Below are positions 37,468-46,281 of a DNA stretch of 64,000 nucleotides, one piece after another. How positions within the stretch are numbered: position 1 is the stretch's first letter; every line of letters starts with the position of its first letter. The stretch spans positions 248,001 to 312,000 of the forward strand of contig NZ_CP060790.1 in the NCBI RefSeq assembly GCF_014489595.1. The letters are read 5' to 3'. The position numbers and the translations under genes are program-made. Source of the DNA: Paenacidovorax monticola (lineage in GTDB: Bacteria > Pseudomonadota > Gammaproteobacteria > Burkholderiales > Burkholderiaceae_C). The notes under the pieces are model-generated. The model had not been told where the DNA came from, searched no databases, and saw only the letters and a program-made list of their open reading frames with translations.

Positions 37468-38001
37468 ATGAAGACCCTGATCGACCATCTGTCCCAGTAC
37501 GCGGCCTACCACCGCGATCCGCGCAATATCCAGACGCACTTCGTCGGCGTGCCCATGATCATGCTGGCCGTCACGGTGCTGCTCTCGCGCCCGGCCTGGG
37601 CGCTGGGCGGCGCGGGGGGCGTTCCACTGAGCCTGGCCGTGCTCGCGGCGTTGGCCAGTTGCGTTTTCTACTTCCGGCTCGACCTGCGCTATGGCGTGGC
37701 GATGGCTTTGGTGCTGGCTGCCATGCTGGCCGTGGGCCAGTGGCTCGCGCAGCAGGGCACGGCGCTGTGGCTGGGCTGCGGCGTGGGGCTGTTCGTGGTG
37801 GGCTGGATCATCCAGTTCGTCGGCCACCACTACGAGGGCCGCAAGCCCGCGTTCGTGGACGATCTCGTGGGCCTGATCGTGGGGCCCCTGTTCGTGGCGG
37901 CCGAGCTGGGATTTGCCCTGGGCCTGCGCACCGAGGTGCGCGAGGCCGTCGAGCAGCGCGCCGGTCCGGTGCGCCTGCGCGAGCGCGGCGCGGCGGCGTG
38001 A
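37468..38001 (+). CDS. Mpo1/YGL010w-like (DUF962) membrane protein
   Basis: A 177-aa four-helix membrane protein of the DUF962 family. Signatures are SQYAAYHRDPRNIQTHFVGV and WIIQFVGHHYEGRKPAFVDD, whose conserved His residues coordinate iron in the yeast homologue Mpo1, a 2-hydroxy fatty acid dioxygenase. The bacterial role is not established but may concern alpha-oxidation of hydroxylated fatty acids. It starts 9 bases after a regulatory inverted repeat and may be controlled by the divergent Crp/Fnr regulator. Confidence 0.9.
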   Translation: MKTLIDHLSQYAAYHRDPRNIQTHFVGVPMIMLAVTVLLSRPAWALGGAGGVPLSLAVLAALASCVFYFRLDLRYGVAMALVLAAMLAVGQWLAQQGTALWLGCGVGLFVVGWIIQFVGHHYEGRKPAFVDDLVGLIVGPLFVAAELGFALGLRTEVREAVEQRAGPVRLRERGAAA

Positions 38002-38048
38002 GACCGCACACGGGTGGGCAGCGAGCGCCTGTCGGTGGTTGCGGGCGC

Positions 38049-39512
38049 CTACATTCTCTTGAGAATGTCCTGCTCGAAGTGGAACAGGAAATCCTCCTGC
38101 ACAGAGGTCTGGACGTAGGTCGGGTTGATATTGCGCAGCCGCGCGATGGCGTTCTCCGCGCTCAGTCCCCCTTCGCGGATGAGCCAGGCTGCCAGCAGGG
38201 TGCCTGTGCGCCCGATGCCTGCGCGGCAGTGGACTGCGATGATGTGGCCCTGGTCGATGAGCTGCTGCATGCGGCGCACGAGCATGTACGCCTGGGACAC
38301 GGAGGGGGCTTCCCTGTCGAAGATGGGCAGATGGATGTTGCGCAGGCCGTGGCGCAGCAGCGCTTCTTCATCGACGTCCTTCTCCGTCAGCGTCACCAGG
38401 TGCGATATGCCCAGGTTGGAGAGCAGCTGCATGTCGTAGTCGATCGGTGCCGTTGCACCGGGTTCGCCGCAGCCAGCCAGCTTGCCGGGAATGATCCAGT
38501 GAAAGCCATGCGGGCCCCGGTATTCCGAAAGGATGGCCCGCCCCACCATGGACGCGGTTTCGACCCCGCGGCTGGACAGTGGCGGTGGTGCCACGATGGA
38601 CGGTTGCGGCGCGGGCTGCGCCTGCGGCCGGGGCGTGGGTGATGGAGCGGTAGGCGAGGGCGGTGCCTCGGCGGGTGTCTCTGGCCCCTCGAATTCGGCC
38701 AGGGCGTCCAGCGCGGCCTGGGGCAGTGGCCTGGGAGGCTCGGCGCTGGGGTCCAGTTCGTCGGGCTTGGCACCCGGCGAGGCGATGGACAGGCTGCCGC
38801 TGTGCACGAATTGCTCGACCCATGCATTCACGGGGTGGGTGAAGAAGCGAGGATTGGACTCGTGGGCAAGGATCACGCCACCACCCAGAAGAATCACGCG
38901 GTCCGCGAGCCGGCGGGCCTGGCCCTGGTGGTGCAGTACCACCAGGGTGCGTACCGAATCCGCCAAGGGGCGCAGCCATTCCACGAGCCACATGGCCACG
39001 TCGGGTTCCAGACCGAAGGTCGGTTCATCGACCATCAGGAGCGGTGGCCTGGCCAGCGCGTGCGACAGGATGTTGATGGCCCGCTGCTGGTGTACTGGCA
39101 GTTCCAGCACGGGCTTGGGCAGGTGGTCCAGCAGCGTTCCCAGGCCGTGGCGGACCAGCGCCTCGTGGGCAAAATCGTCGCGCGCGGAGTGGGGGCCCTC
39201 GATATGCCCATGGCAGTGGAGCAGGAGCGCGTCGCGCAGCGAGGCGTTGAACAGGGACGCATGCTGCTGCACCAGGGTGGGTTTCCACTCTGCGCCCAGC
39301 GGGCGCCCCTGCAGGGTTGCCGTGCCCCAGCTGCGATACAGGCTGGTGGACTGGTTCAGCCCCGCCAGGGAGCGCAGCAGCGTGGACTTTCCTGTCTTGA
39401 CGGGTCCCATCAACACGTCGACCCCGTCTGGCGGAAGGGCCAGGTCGACGCTGGACAGCACCACTCTGCGGCCAAAGCAAACACCAAAGTTCGACAGATG
39501 CAACTGTGGCAT
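38049..39512 (-). CDS. ABC-type ATPase fused to a dual-specificity protein phosphatase
   Basis: A 487-aa two-domain protein. Residues 1-235 are an ABC ATPase with an altered Walker A (GPVKTGKST, 36-44), no proper LSGGQ signature (LPVHQQ around 138-143), Walker B LLMVDEP (158-164) and H-loop His (194/195). A Pro-rich linker spans about 250-315. Residues 330-487 are a cysteine phosphatase with general-acid region FDREAPS (Asp 399) and the loop HCRAGIGRTG (Cys 429, Arg 435). There are no membrane helices, so it is a cytosolic signalling ATPase rather than a transporter. ATG 39512 is preferred over TTG 39551, which lies inside a terminator. The Roadblock-like gene precedes it. Confidence 0.85.
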   Translation of the reverse strand: MPQLHLSNFGVCFGRRVVLSSVDLALPPDGVDVLMGPVKTGKSTLLRSLAGLNQSTSLYRSWGTATLQGRPLGAEWKPTLVQQHASLFNASLRDALLLHCHGHIEGPHSARDDFAHEALVRHGLGTLLDHLPKPVLELPVHQQRAINILSHALARPPLLMVDEPTFGLEPDVAMWLVEWLRPLADSVRTLVVLHHQGQARRLADRVILLGGGVILAHESNPRFFTHPVNAWVEQFVHSGSLSIASPGAKPDELDPSAEPPRPLPQAALDALAEFEGPETPAEAPPSPTAPSPTPRPQAQPAPQPSIVAPPPLSSRGVETASMVGRAILSEYRGPHGFHWIIPGKLAGCGEPGATAPIDYDMQLLSNLGISHLVTLTEKDVDEEALLRHGLRNIHLPIFDREAPSVSQAYMLVRRMQQLIDQGHIIAVHCRAGIGRTGTLLAAWLIREGGLSAENAIARLRNINPTYVQTSVQEDFLFHFEQDILKRM

Positions 39513-39544
39513 AGGCGTATCGCAATCGTTTCGTATCAGACCGG

Positions 39545-39573
39545 AAAACAAAAAAGCAGCCTTTGGGCTGCTT
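39545..39573 (-). terminator. Intrinsic terminator between the Roadblock-like and ABC-phosphatase genes
   Basis: On the minus strand AAGCAGCC, loop CAAA, GGCTGCTT, then TTTTGTTTT. It starts five bases after the Roadblock-like stop and ends 32 bases before ATG 39512. It is a strong intrinsic terminator that should limit read-through into the phosphatase gene. Confidence 0.85.
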
Positions 39574-39577
39574 GGTT

Positions 39578-39982
39578 TCAGACGGCGCTTTCAATCTCCG
39601 GCAAGGCCATTCGTGCCTTGGTGAGAGCCATGCCGAGGTTGGCTGTTTTCCGGCAGACGAACACCGCGACGTAGTCCGGATATTTCTTGCCGCGAAGGAA
39701 TACGTGGATCAGGTTGTCGCTGTTGACGACCATTTCCTGGAAGTAGTGGTGCCCGTCGTCGGTGATGCCGCGGGATTTCTTGAACAGGCGCTCGATCGTG
39801 GTGATGTTGGGGCCGGCAAACATGTCGGCAGTGGCAGCGGCCACCAGTGAAATGACCTCTTGCGGATGCGAGTCCACTGTCTTCACGCCCAGCAGCATGC
39901 CAGAGCCAATATCCACATAGCCGGCGGCAACGCATTCAGGAACGGTTGCGCTAAGACTTGCAAGCTTTGCGTCGAGAGACAT
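39578..39982 (-). CDS. Roadblock/LC7-like small protein
   Basis: A 134-aa cytosolic protein with no known catalytic motif. The pattern of a central beta-sheet between helices (GYVDIGSGMLLGVKTVDSHP; MVVNSDNLIHVFLRGKKYPD; YVAVFVCRKTANLGMALTKA) resembles the Roadblock/LAMTOR2/MglB fold, whose members bind small GTPases. No GTPase gene is nearby. It starts at ATG 39982 with AAGGAAG upstream. It is separated from the ABC-phosphatase gene only by a terminator, so both may be expressed from one promoter at different levels. Family assignment is from fold pattern and is moderate. Confidence 0.6.
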   Translation of the reverse strand: MSLDAKLASLSATVPECVAAGYVDIGSGMLLGVKTVDSHPQEVISLVAAATADMFAGPNITTIERLFKKSRGITDDGHHYFQEMVVNSDNLIHVFLRGKKYPDYVAVFVCRKTANLGMALTKARMALPEIESAV

Positions 39983-40623
39983 ACCACTTCCTTGATTCGT
40001 GTTAAGGGAAGTTCATCGTATATCGCTCGTGGGTGGCGAATACCGGGGGGGATTGGGTGTGTGTAACAAGTTATGAGAAATGCCATTTCGTCAGTGTGAA
40101 TTCAGGACGAATGTATGTGAATTCTGGACAAAACAGTGGTTTGATTATTGGTGCCTTCTTGTGAATACCTCTGTACCCTGGCGGAGTTTTGTTTGAAGCA
40201 TTTTATAACAAATATTACATGTACAAATTTCACATTGAAATAGGTCAGTTCTCCTATGCCGCTTCCAGGCGTCTTGGCCGTAGTCTTGATACATGTCACA
40301 TTTGCAACAGAGGTGAGGAGGAGTGACGCCGGCCGGCGCCCCCTGGGGCGCGTGGCGGCATGGTTGGGGAGGCTGTGGCAGCCATGGCTTCGCCGGGGGA
40401 GGGGCCATGGGGTGAGGCTTCCAGCGATGGCATGCATGCCGCTGCAGGGCGCATGCGGGCTGTGCGGCGGTGAGCCCGTGTCTTTTGAGATGGAGCTGTC
40501 CCTGATATCGACCATTGAATTGCGAAAACCAGTCCTTCAGGCGTAGCGCATGGTGCTCGTGATTATCCCTGCGCTGTATTAGTTGATCGCCCATATAAAT
40601 TGAACGCTTACAGGACGCTGCTT
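39983..40623. other. Long divergent intergenic region upstream of the chemoreceptor
   Basis: 641 bases with no convincing gene. It is unusually A/T-rich from about 40000 to 40290, then G/C-rich. It holds a spaced direct repeat (40095-40129), a TATACG -10-like hexamer before the Roadblock-like gene, and several small palindromes. ORFs on both strands have low-complexity products and no ribosome sites that stand out. A small RNA here cannot be excluded. Confidence 0.45.
40095..40129. repeat. Direct repeat with 21-bp period
   Basis: TGTGAATTCAGGAC (40095-40108) and TGTGAATTCTGGAC (40116-40129) differ at one base and are spaced by exactly 21 bases, two helical turns. The arrangement suggests two bound protein subunits on one DNA face, 113 bp before the Roadblock-like gene. 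Confidence 0.55.
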
Positions 40624-42246
40624 ATGCGCATGAACTTGCCCGTGACCGGGCGTGAATACCGATTTCCAGCAGGGCAGACGCTCGTTTCCACCACGGACCT
40701 CAAGGGCCGCATCCTTTACTGCAATCCCTCCTTCATCGAGGTCAGCGGATTCACGAAGGAGGAACTGCTAGGCCAACCCCACAACATGATCCGGCACCCC
40801 GACATGCCCGAAGAGGCATTCAGGGACATGTGGCACACCATTGCATCGGGACTGCCCTGGTCGGCCATGGTCAAGAACCGTCGCAAGGACGGTGACCACT
40901 ATTGGGTCATGGCCAACGTCACCCCGCTGATGGACGGGGCGCACGTGTCCGGATACATGTCCGTGCGCACGGAGCCCTCGCGTGCACAGATCGATGCCGC
41001 GCAGGCACTCTATGACGCTATGCGCAGCGAGGCCGGCAAGGGCCATTTGGTGCACGGGCTGGATGCCGGCAGGCTGGTGCGCCGGGACCTGCTGGGCCGC
41101 GTGGTGGAGCGCATGCGCCTGGGCCTGGGAGGGAAGCTTTGGATGCTTTTCGTGCTGGAGGGCCTGGTTGCGGGCCTGGCCATGGCCGGCGGCGTCTGGG
41201 TCGCCATGGCGGCGGCGGCACTGTTCGCTGTGGGGGCAGCTTGGGCTGCGGCCCAACTCACGGTGGCCCCTCTTCGAGGCCCGTTGCGCTTTGCCAACCG
41301 GATGGCGGGTGGAGACCTGACCCAGGCCCTGATGGCGGTGCGCGACGATGAGATCGGCCAGTTGGCCAAGGCCATGAACCAGCTGAATGTCAATCTTCAG
41401 TCGGTCGTGAGGGATGCACGGAACGAGGCCCGGGACATGCAGTCGGCAAGCCGGGACATTGCCAGCGGGAACCATGAGCTCTCCCGCCGCACGGAGTCCC
41501 AGGCCAGCAGCCTGCAGCAGACGGCGGTGTCGATGGAAGAGATCACGCGCACGGTCCAGCAGACCGCAACCTCCGCGCAGCAGGCCACCCAGCGGGCCAA
41601 CGATGCCACGGCCGTAGCCGAGAAGAGCAATGCCGCAGTGGATGCCGTGGCGCGCACGATGGAGGCCATCCGCGTGTCGTCTTCGAAAGTGGCGGACATC
41701 ATCCAGGTCATCGACTCCATCGCTTTCCAGACCAACATCCTCGCACTCAATGCTGCCGTAGAGGCTGCACGTGCGGGCGAGCAGGGGCGCGGCTTCGCCG
41801 TGGTGGCGGCCGAGGTGCGTGCCTTGGCCCAGCGCTCGGCCGGCGCCGCCAGGGAAATCAAGGGTCTCATCGAGGCTGCTGCGGCGGAGGTTCAATCCGG
41901 CAACCTGCATGTGGGGCATGCACGAGCCACCATGCAGGAGTCGGTGACCGCGATCCAGAGCGTGTCCTCGCTGATCGGGGACATCGAGCGGGCGACCCTG
42001 GAGCAGCTGGATGGCATTTCGCAGGTCAACACGGCCGTCGCCAACCTCGACAGCATCACGCAGCAGAACGCGGCGATGGTCGAGCAGATCGCGGCATCGG
42101 CCGCAGCCCTGCAGGGCCAGTCGGAAACGATGACCGACACGGTCAGTGTTTTCAAGCTGGAGGCCGGCGTGGCGCCATCGAGTGCGGCCGATGCCGTGGC
42201 ACTGCGCCGCGCTGCGAAGACTGCACAGCTTGCACTCTCTTCATGA
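40624..42246 (+). CDS. Aer-like PAS-domain methyl-accepting chemotaxis protein
   Basis: A 540-aa energy/redox taxis receptor. It starts MRMNLPVTGREYRFP, then a PAS domain (LVSTTDLKGRILYCNPSFIE, GFTKEELLGQPHNMIRHPDM) that in Aer binds FAD. Two adjacent hydrophobic stretches near residues 175-225 anchor it, a short HAMP follows, then the signalling hairpin with the invariant tip IDSIAFQTNILALNAAVEAA and RSAGAAREIKGLI. ATG 40624 has CAGGAC upstream; TTG 40600 is less likely. It is monocistronic. It probably steers cells along oxygen or redox gradients. Confidence 0.92.
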   Translation: MRMNLPVTGREYRFPAGQTLVSTTDLKGRILYCNPSFIEVSGFTKEELLGQPHNMIRHPDMPEEAFRDMWHTIASGLPWSAMVKNRRKDGDHYWVMANVTPLMDGAHVSGYMSVRTEPSRAQIDAAQALYDAMRSEAGKGHLVHGLDAGRLVRRDLLGRVVERMRLGLGGKLWMLFVLEGLVAGLAMAGGVWVAMAAAALFAVGAAWAAAQLTVAPLRGPLRFANRMAGGDLTQALMAVRDDEIGQLAKAMNQLNVNLQSVVRDARNEARDMQSASRDIASGNHELSRRTESQASSLQQTAVSMEEITRTVQQTATSAQQATQRANDATAVAEKSNAAVDAVARTMEAIRVSSSKVADIIQVIDSIAFQTNILALNAAVEAARAGEQGRGFAVVAAEVRALAQRSAGAAREIKGLIEAAAAEVQSGNLHVGHARATMQESVTAIQSVSSLIGDIERATLEQLDGISQVNTAVANLDSITQQNAAMVEQIAASAAALQGQSETMTDTVSVFKLEAGVAPSSAADAVALRRAAKTAQLALSS

Positions 42247-42445
42247 TTGCGGCCTCCGCGGGGCGGTACGCTCCGGCGCCGCATCCACCATCCGGAAACT
42301 GGGAGGTTCTGGGCGTTCGATGCTCCACGGAGGCTGCTTCGGCTGGGCGGCGCTCTGGTCGGATGGGCGCGGCGGCTGCCAGCTGGCCTGGAGTGCTGCC
42401 AAGGGGATCAAGCTCGGGATGTTCCCTGATATTTTTCCGGTTTAC

Positions 42446-42457
42446 AGATAGCTATCT
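42446..42457. promoter_or_regulatory. 12-bp palindrome upstream of the AraC-type gene
   Basis: AGATAGCTATCT is a perfect dyad 54 bases before the regulator start, just inside a TTTACA -35-like hexamer (42441-42446). It could be an operator. The rest of the 265-base gap shows no gene. Confidence 0.35.
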
Positions 42458-42511
42458 TTGTGTTTTGTAGGTATTCGACATTCATGTGCGCATTGCGCTT
42501 GAGTAAATAGA

Positions 42512-43558
42512 ATGATCATGCGTCGTTTTCCTACCGATTGGGAATCTCGTTTATATGGGCCGCAGAGAATATCCTCGGTGGTCGCGGCTCTGGCGGAGGA
42601 GGGTGTCGGGGCCGAGCAGGTGCTGGAGGGGGTGGGGCTGAACGCCGAGCGGCTGCAGTCGACATCGACCTGGGTCTCTTACGGGCAGGTATTGGCGGTC
42701 TTCCGGAACGCGATCCGGCTGGCCAAGGATCCCGCATGGGCATTCCACGCCGGGGCCCGCATGCACCTGACGGCCTATGGCATGTATGGCTACGGAATAT
42801 TAAGCAGCCCGACCCATGAGGACCAGATCCGGTTCGTCATGAAGTACAACAGGGCCTCGGGCGGGGTTGCGAGAATCGTTGATTTCTTGCGGGAGGGCAT
42901 GGCCGCGGCATACACCTACGAGGTGGCTCTCACCTCGGATCCCCAGGATTCCATATACCGGTTTGCCCTTGAGTTCACCTATGCAGCGCAATTGAGAGTG
43001 TGCCGGGATTTGTATGGCGCTGATTTTAATTTCTCATCGGTTTCTGCGGTTTTTCCGAAGCCTGCCCATGCGGAATTTTATGAACGCTTTTTTGATTGTC
43101 CGGTGCATTTTCTGCAGCCCGTGAACCAGTTGCACATGGACGCCAGCTGGCTGGATTTGCCGCGCAGAATGCCGGACAAGGTTACTCACTTGATGGCGGA
43201 CGAGTTTTGCCAGCAGTTTCTCGCCGACCTGCCCCATGTCGGCGGCGTGGCCTCGCAGGTCCGCCACGCGCTTCTGGAGAAAACGCCACTGCACTTTCCC
43301 ACCATCGACTTGATGGCCGATGAACTGGGAATGCAGGCCCGGACCTTGCGCCGCAGGCTCGAGGCCGAAGACACGACGTACCGGGAGCTTCTGTCCAGCG
43401 TGCGGAAACTGCTGGCGATCGAGTATTTGCGCAAGACCCGCATGACCACCGTGGAGATCGCTGCGCGTCTGGGGTACAACGACGTCGCCAATTTCAGAAA
43501 TGCCTTTACGCGCTGGACGGGCAAGACCCCCCAGTCCTATCGCATGATGGGGAAGTAA
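42512..43558 (+). CDS. AraC-family regulator with Arabinose_bd-type N-terminus
   Basis: A 348-aa regulator. The N-terminal 240 residues have the layout of the Arabinose_bd / OruR-VirS type (VVAALAEEGVGAEQVLEGVG, SYGQVLAVFRNAIRL, LTAYGMYGYGILSSPTHED). The C-terminal AraC helix-turn-helix pair is clear (DELGMQARTLRRRLEAEDTT and EIAARLGYNDVANFRNAFTR, WTGKTPQSYR). Codons around 42950-43100 are richer in A/T than those of neighbours. It is the last core gene before the island. Its target is unknown. Confidence 0.9.
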   Translation: MIMRRFPTDWESRLYGPQRISSVVAALAEEGVGAEQVLEGVGLNAERLQSTSTWVSYGQVLAVFRNAIRLAKDPAWAFHAGARMHLTAYGMYGYGILSSPTHEDQIRFVMKYNRASGGVARIVDFLREGMAAAYTYEVALTSDPQDSIYRFALEFTYAAQLRVCRDLYGADFNFSSVSAVFPKPAHAEFYERFFDCPVHFLQPVNQLHMDASWLDLPRRMPDKVTHLMADEFCQQFLADLPHVGGVASQVRHALLEKTPLHFPTIDLMADELGMQARTLRRRLEAEDTTYRELLSSVRKLLAIEYLRKTRMTTVEIAARLGYNDVANFRNAFTRWTGKTPQSYRMMGK

Positions 43559-43860
43559 GGGCACTCTGCCTTCTGGCCTGGGCGCGTGCCCAATGCTCTG
43601 GCATGCCATGGGCGGCGCAAAGGAGTATTGGTGTTCGATGCCCCTATGCCTGGACACGGATGCGGAGTTCGCCTGGGGAGAAACTGTTGGATTGGTGGCC
43701 GGGAAAAACTGGCCCCCGGAGGAGTTCGAATAACCCCTTGAAGTTCTTGTAGATACTAGGTTTCATGTTTTCGATTTGAAAAAGTACCGTCAAAAGTACC
43801 GTCATTTCGAAATGTGTCCCTTGCTGTGGCGTCGTTGATACGACGTGATGCGTTGTAGCG
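43559..43860. other. Left junction of the island (attL region)
   Basis: 302 bases between the AraC-type gene and hsdR. TGGCCCCCGGAGGAGTTCGAA (43710-43730, starting TGGCC then CCCGGAGG and TCGAA) resembles the tRNA-Arg 3' end on the same strand at 57460-57482, with a 2-base gap and three central mismatches. About 50 bases inside it is a perfect tandem 12-mer. Both features are expected of a decayed attachment site plus integrase arm sites. Confidence 0.55.
43781..43804. repeat. Tandem 12-mer at the left island end, probable integrase arm sites
   Basis: AAAGTACCGTCA occurs twice without a gap. The core TACCGTC is shared with the GATACCGTC repeats beside the integrase at the right end (57299-57363). 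Arm-type binding sites near both ends are usual for tyrosine-recombinase islands. Confidence 0.65.
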
Positions 43861-46200
43861 CTAAGAGGGTAGCTCCCCGGCACTCGGCTCATACAAATAC
43901 CGCTGAAACCCGACAAACACCTGCCGGATCTGCTCGGGGCTTCCCAAGTCCTTGAGTGCATCGTTGAGCGCGTTGTACTTCAGCTTCAGCAACGGTGACA
44001 GCTTCTCGGCATCCAGCTCGTCCACACCCTGCTTGACGTACTGCGCCAGCACGAAGTCCACGAACGCCTGCTGTTTGTCATTGAACTGCTGGTGCATCAC
44101 GGCTTTCGCCTTGCTGGCGCGTTCAGACCGGGTTTCAGTGGGCGCCTCAAACGCGACATAGGCCAGCACGTCAAACAGGTCGCTGTTTTCGGCCTCGATC
44201 AGCTTTTGCATTTCCGCCAGCGGTTCAGCACTGAAGCCTTTGTCGGCAAGGCCAGCGAGCAGGCTCTTGCGTGTCACCGGATTGCTCCAAATGGCACGCA
44301 ACTGATCTTCATCCTTGAAGAACTCAGGAAGTGCGCCAAACAGGCTTTCCAAGAACTGGGCCGCAGACATGGGCGTGCCATCAGCACTCCAGAACGACGT
44401 GGCTGTCATGCTCTGGATCGTGCGCTCCTTGCCATTGGCCAACTTCACCTTGATCTTGGCAGGTGGCGGCGGCACTGGTGGTTCGGGCCGGTCAGGCGGC
44501 TCGACGGGAGGCCCGGGGGGCAAAGGCCGTGGCGGTTCGGGCGCAGCCGGCTCTTCCGGCTCCCCATCCCACTCTGGGTCACTGAAAAGATGGTGGGCCT
44601 TCACAAAGTCATAAATCGTGAAGTAGTCCTTGCCGTCATACAGACGGGTGCCGCGCCCGATGATCTGTTTGAATTCGATCATCGAATTGACCGGCCGCAT
44701 CAGCACAATGTTGCGCACATTGCGGGCATCTACGCCCGTGGAAAGCTTCTGCGATGTAGTCAGAATGGTCGGGATAGTCTTCTCGTTGTCCTGAAACTCT
44801 CGCAGCGCCTGGTCGCCCAATGCGCCATCGTCGGCTGTTACCCGCATGCAGTAATGCGGGTCGGTGCTGGTCTTCATCTGATTGATCAGGTCACGCACTG
44901 CCAGCGCGTGGACCTGCGTAGCGCAGAACACGATGGTCTTCTGGCGCTGGTCGATCATGCCCATCAACAGCTTGACCCGGTAGGCCTCGCGCTCCTTGAT
45001 CTCGATGATCTTGTTGAAGTCTCTCTCTTGGTAGCGTTTGCCAGCCACGATCTCGCCTTCAACCACCAAGTCATCCGGGGTGTAAACGTACTCATCCAGC
45101 GTGGTGGCAATCTGCTGCACCTTGAATGGCGTCAAGAAGCCATCGTTGATGCCGTCCTTGAGCGAGTACACATACACCGGCTCGCCAAAATAAGCGTAGG
45201 TGTCCGCATTGATGGTGCGCTTGGGCGTGGCCGTCAGGCCCAGCTGAACGGCCGGTGCAAAGTAGTCGAGGATCGCGCGCCAAGATCCCTCATCGTTGGC
45301 GCCGCCCCGGTGGCATTCATCGATCACGATGAAGTCGAAGAAGTCGGGCGGGTAGTCACCAAAGTACGGAGAGTCGCCCGGCCCGCTCATGAAGGTCTGA
45401 AAGATGGTGAAGAAGATGCTGCCGTTTTTGGGCACACGCCCCTTCTTCTTGATCTCATCGGGCGCAATGCGCACCAGCGCATCATCGGGGAACGCCGAGA
45501 ACGCGTTATAGGCTTGGTCGGCCAGGATGTTTCGGTCTGCTAGGAACAGTATGCGCGGCCGGCGCGTGGGCTCAGCCTCTGATTTCCAGTCCTTGAGGTT
45601 CCACCGGCTCTGAAACAACTTCCACGCCAATTGAAAGGCGATGAAAGTTTTGCCCGTGCCGGTGGCCAAGGTCAGCAGGATGCGGTCGCGTCCGTTTGCA
45701 ATGGCATCCAGCGTGCGGGTGATCGCCACGTCTTGGTAATAGCGGCCTTGCCAGGCGCCGCCCTTATCCTCGAAGGGCACGGCTGCAAAACGGTCACGCC
45801 ATACATTCGCCTCTGCAAATGTCAGCTTCCACAGTTCTTCCGGGCCGGGGTAATGCGGCGCATCGCCCTCGGCACCGGTTTGCATGTCGATGCCATAGAT
45901 CGCCTGCCCGTTGGTGGCGTAGGCGAAGCGCACGCTCAGGCGCTTGGCATAGCCCTTGGCCTGCCCCACGCCCTCGGTGTAGGGCTTGTTCCATGCTTTA
46001 GCCTCCACCACGGCCAATTTGGTGTTGCGGTACACCAGCACATAGTCGGCGATATCAGCCCTGGCTCGCTTGGCATTGCCCTGCAGTCGGCCCAACGTGA
46101 TGCCATGCTCGCGTAGGATTCGGCTACCCTCCACCACGCCCCAGCCTGCAATCTTGAGCGCGGGGTCGATGTGTTCGGCGCGGGTTTCAGCTTCGTTCAT
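43861..46200 (-). CDS. hsdR: Type I restriction enzyme subunit R (EcoEI-like)
   Basis: A 779-aa motor-nuclease. N-terminal nuclease region (ADYVLVYRNTKLAVVEAKAW) with the conserved acidic and VEAK residues; superfamily 2 helicase with Walker A LATGTGKTFIA, DECHRGG, LGLTATP, and motif VI IGRGTRLYDG. A proline-rich stretch (about 560-600) leads to the EcoEI-type C-terminal domain that docks on the methylase. It is the last gene of the leftward operon, 81 bases after the DUF262 gene, instead of directly following hsdS. The genes hsdM, hsdS and hsdR all look intact. Confidence 0.93.
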   Translation of the reverse strand: MNEAETRAEHIDPALKIAGWGVVEGSRILREHGITLGRLQGNAKRARADIADYVLVYRNTKLAVVEAKAWNKPYTEGVGQAKGYAKRLSVRFAYATNGQAIYGIDMQTGAEGDAPHYPGPEELWKLTFAEANVWRDRFAAVPFEDKGGAWQGRYYQDVAITRTLDAIANGRDRILLTLATGTGKTFIAFQLAWKLFQSRWNLKDWKSEAEPTRRPRILFLADRNILADQAYNAFSAFPDDALVRIAPDEIKKKGRVPKNGSIFFTIFQTFMSGPGDSPYFGDYPPDFFDFIVIDECHRGGANDEGSWRAILDYFAPAVQLGLTATPKRTINADTYAYFGEPVYVYSLKDGINDGFLTPFKVQQIATTLDEYVYTPDDLVVEGEIVAGKRYQERDFNKIIEIKEREAYRVKLLMGMIDQRQKTIVFCATQVHALAVRDLINQMKTSTDPHYCMRVTADDGALGDQALREFQDNEKTIPTILTTSQKLSTGVDARNVRNIVLMRPVNSMIEFKQIIGRGTRLYDGKDYFTIYDFVKAHHLFSDPEWDGEPEEPAAPEPPRPLPPGPPVEPPDRPEPPVPPPPAKIKVKLANGKERTIQSMTATSFWSADGTPMSAAQFLESLFGALPEFFKDEDQLRAIWSNPVTRKSLLAGLADKGFSAEPLAEMQKLIEAENSDLFDVLAYVAFEAPTETRSERASKAKAVMHQQFNDKQQAFVDFVLAQYVKQGVDELDAEKLSPLLKLKYNALNDALKDLGSPEQIRQVFVGFQRYLYEPSAGELPS

Positions 46201-46281
46201 GTTTCTATCCCACGTTGACTTTCCAGCAATGAGTGCGTAGTCACAGCTGGTCAGGAATCTAAAGTCTGCAAGATGCTGGCC

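Noticed and set aside
40145..40594. A minus-strand ORF with a cysteine-rich end (CCKC and CEICTCNIC) in the chemoreceptor upstream region
   Set aside because: The cysteine pattern could suggest a zinc ribbon, but the middle is low-complexity Pro/His, no ribosome site stands out and the frame has no support beyond being open. Conservation would be needed.
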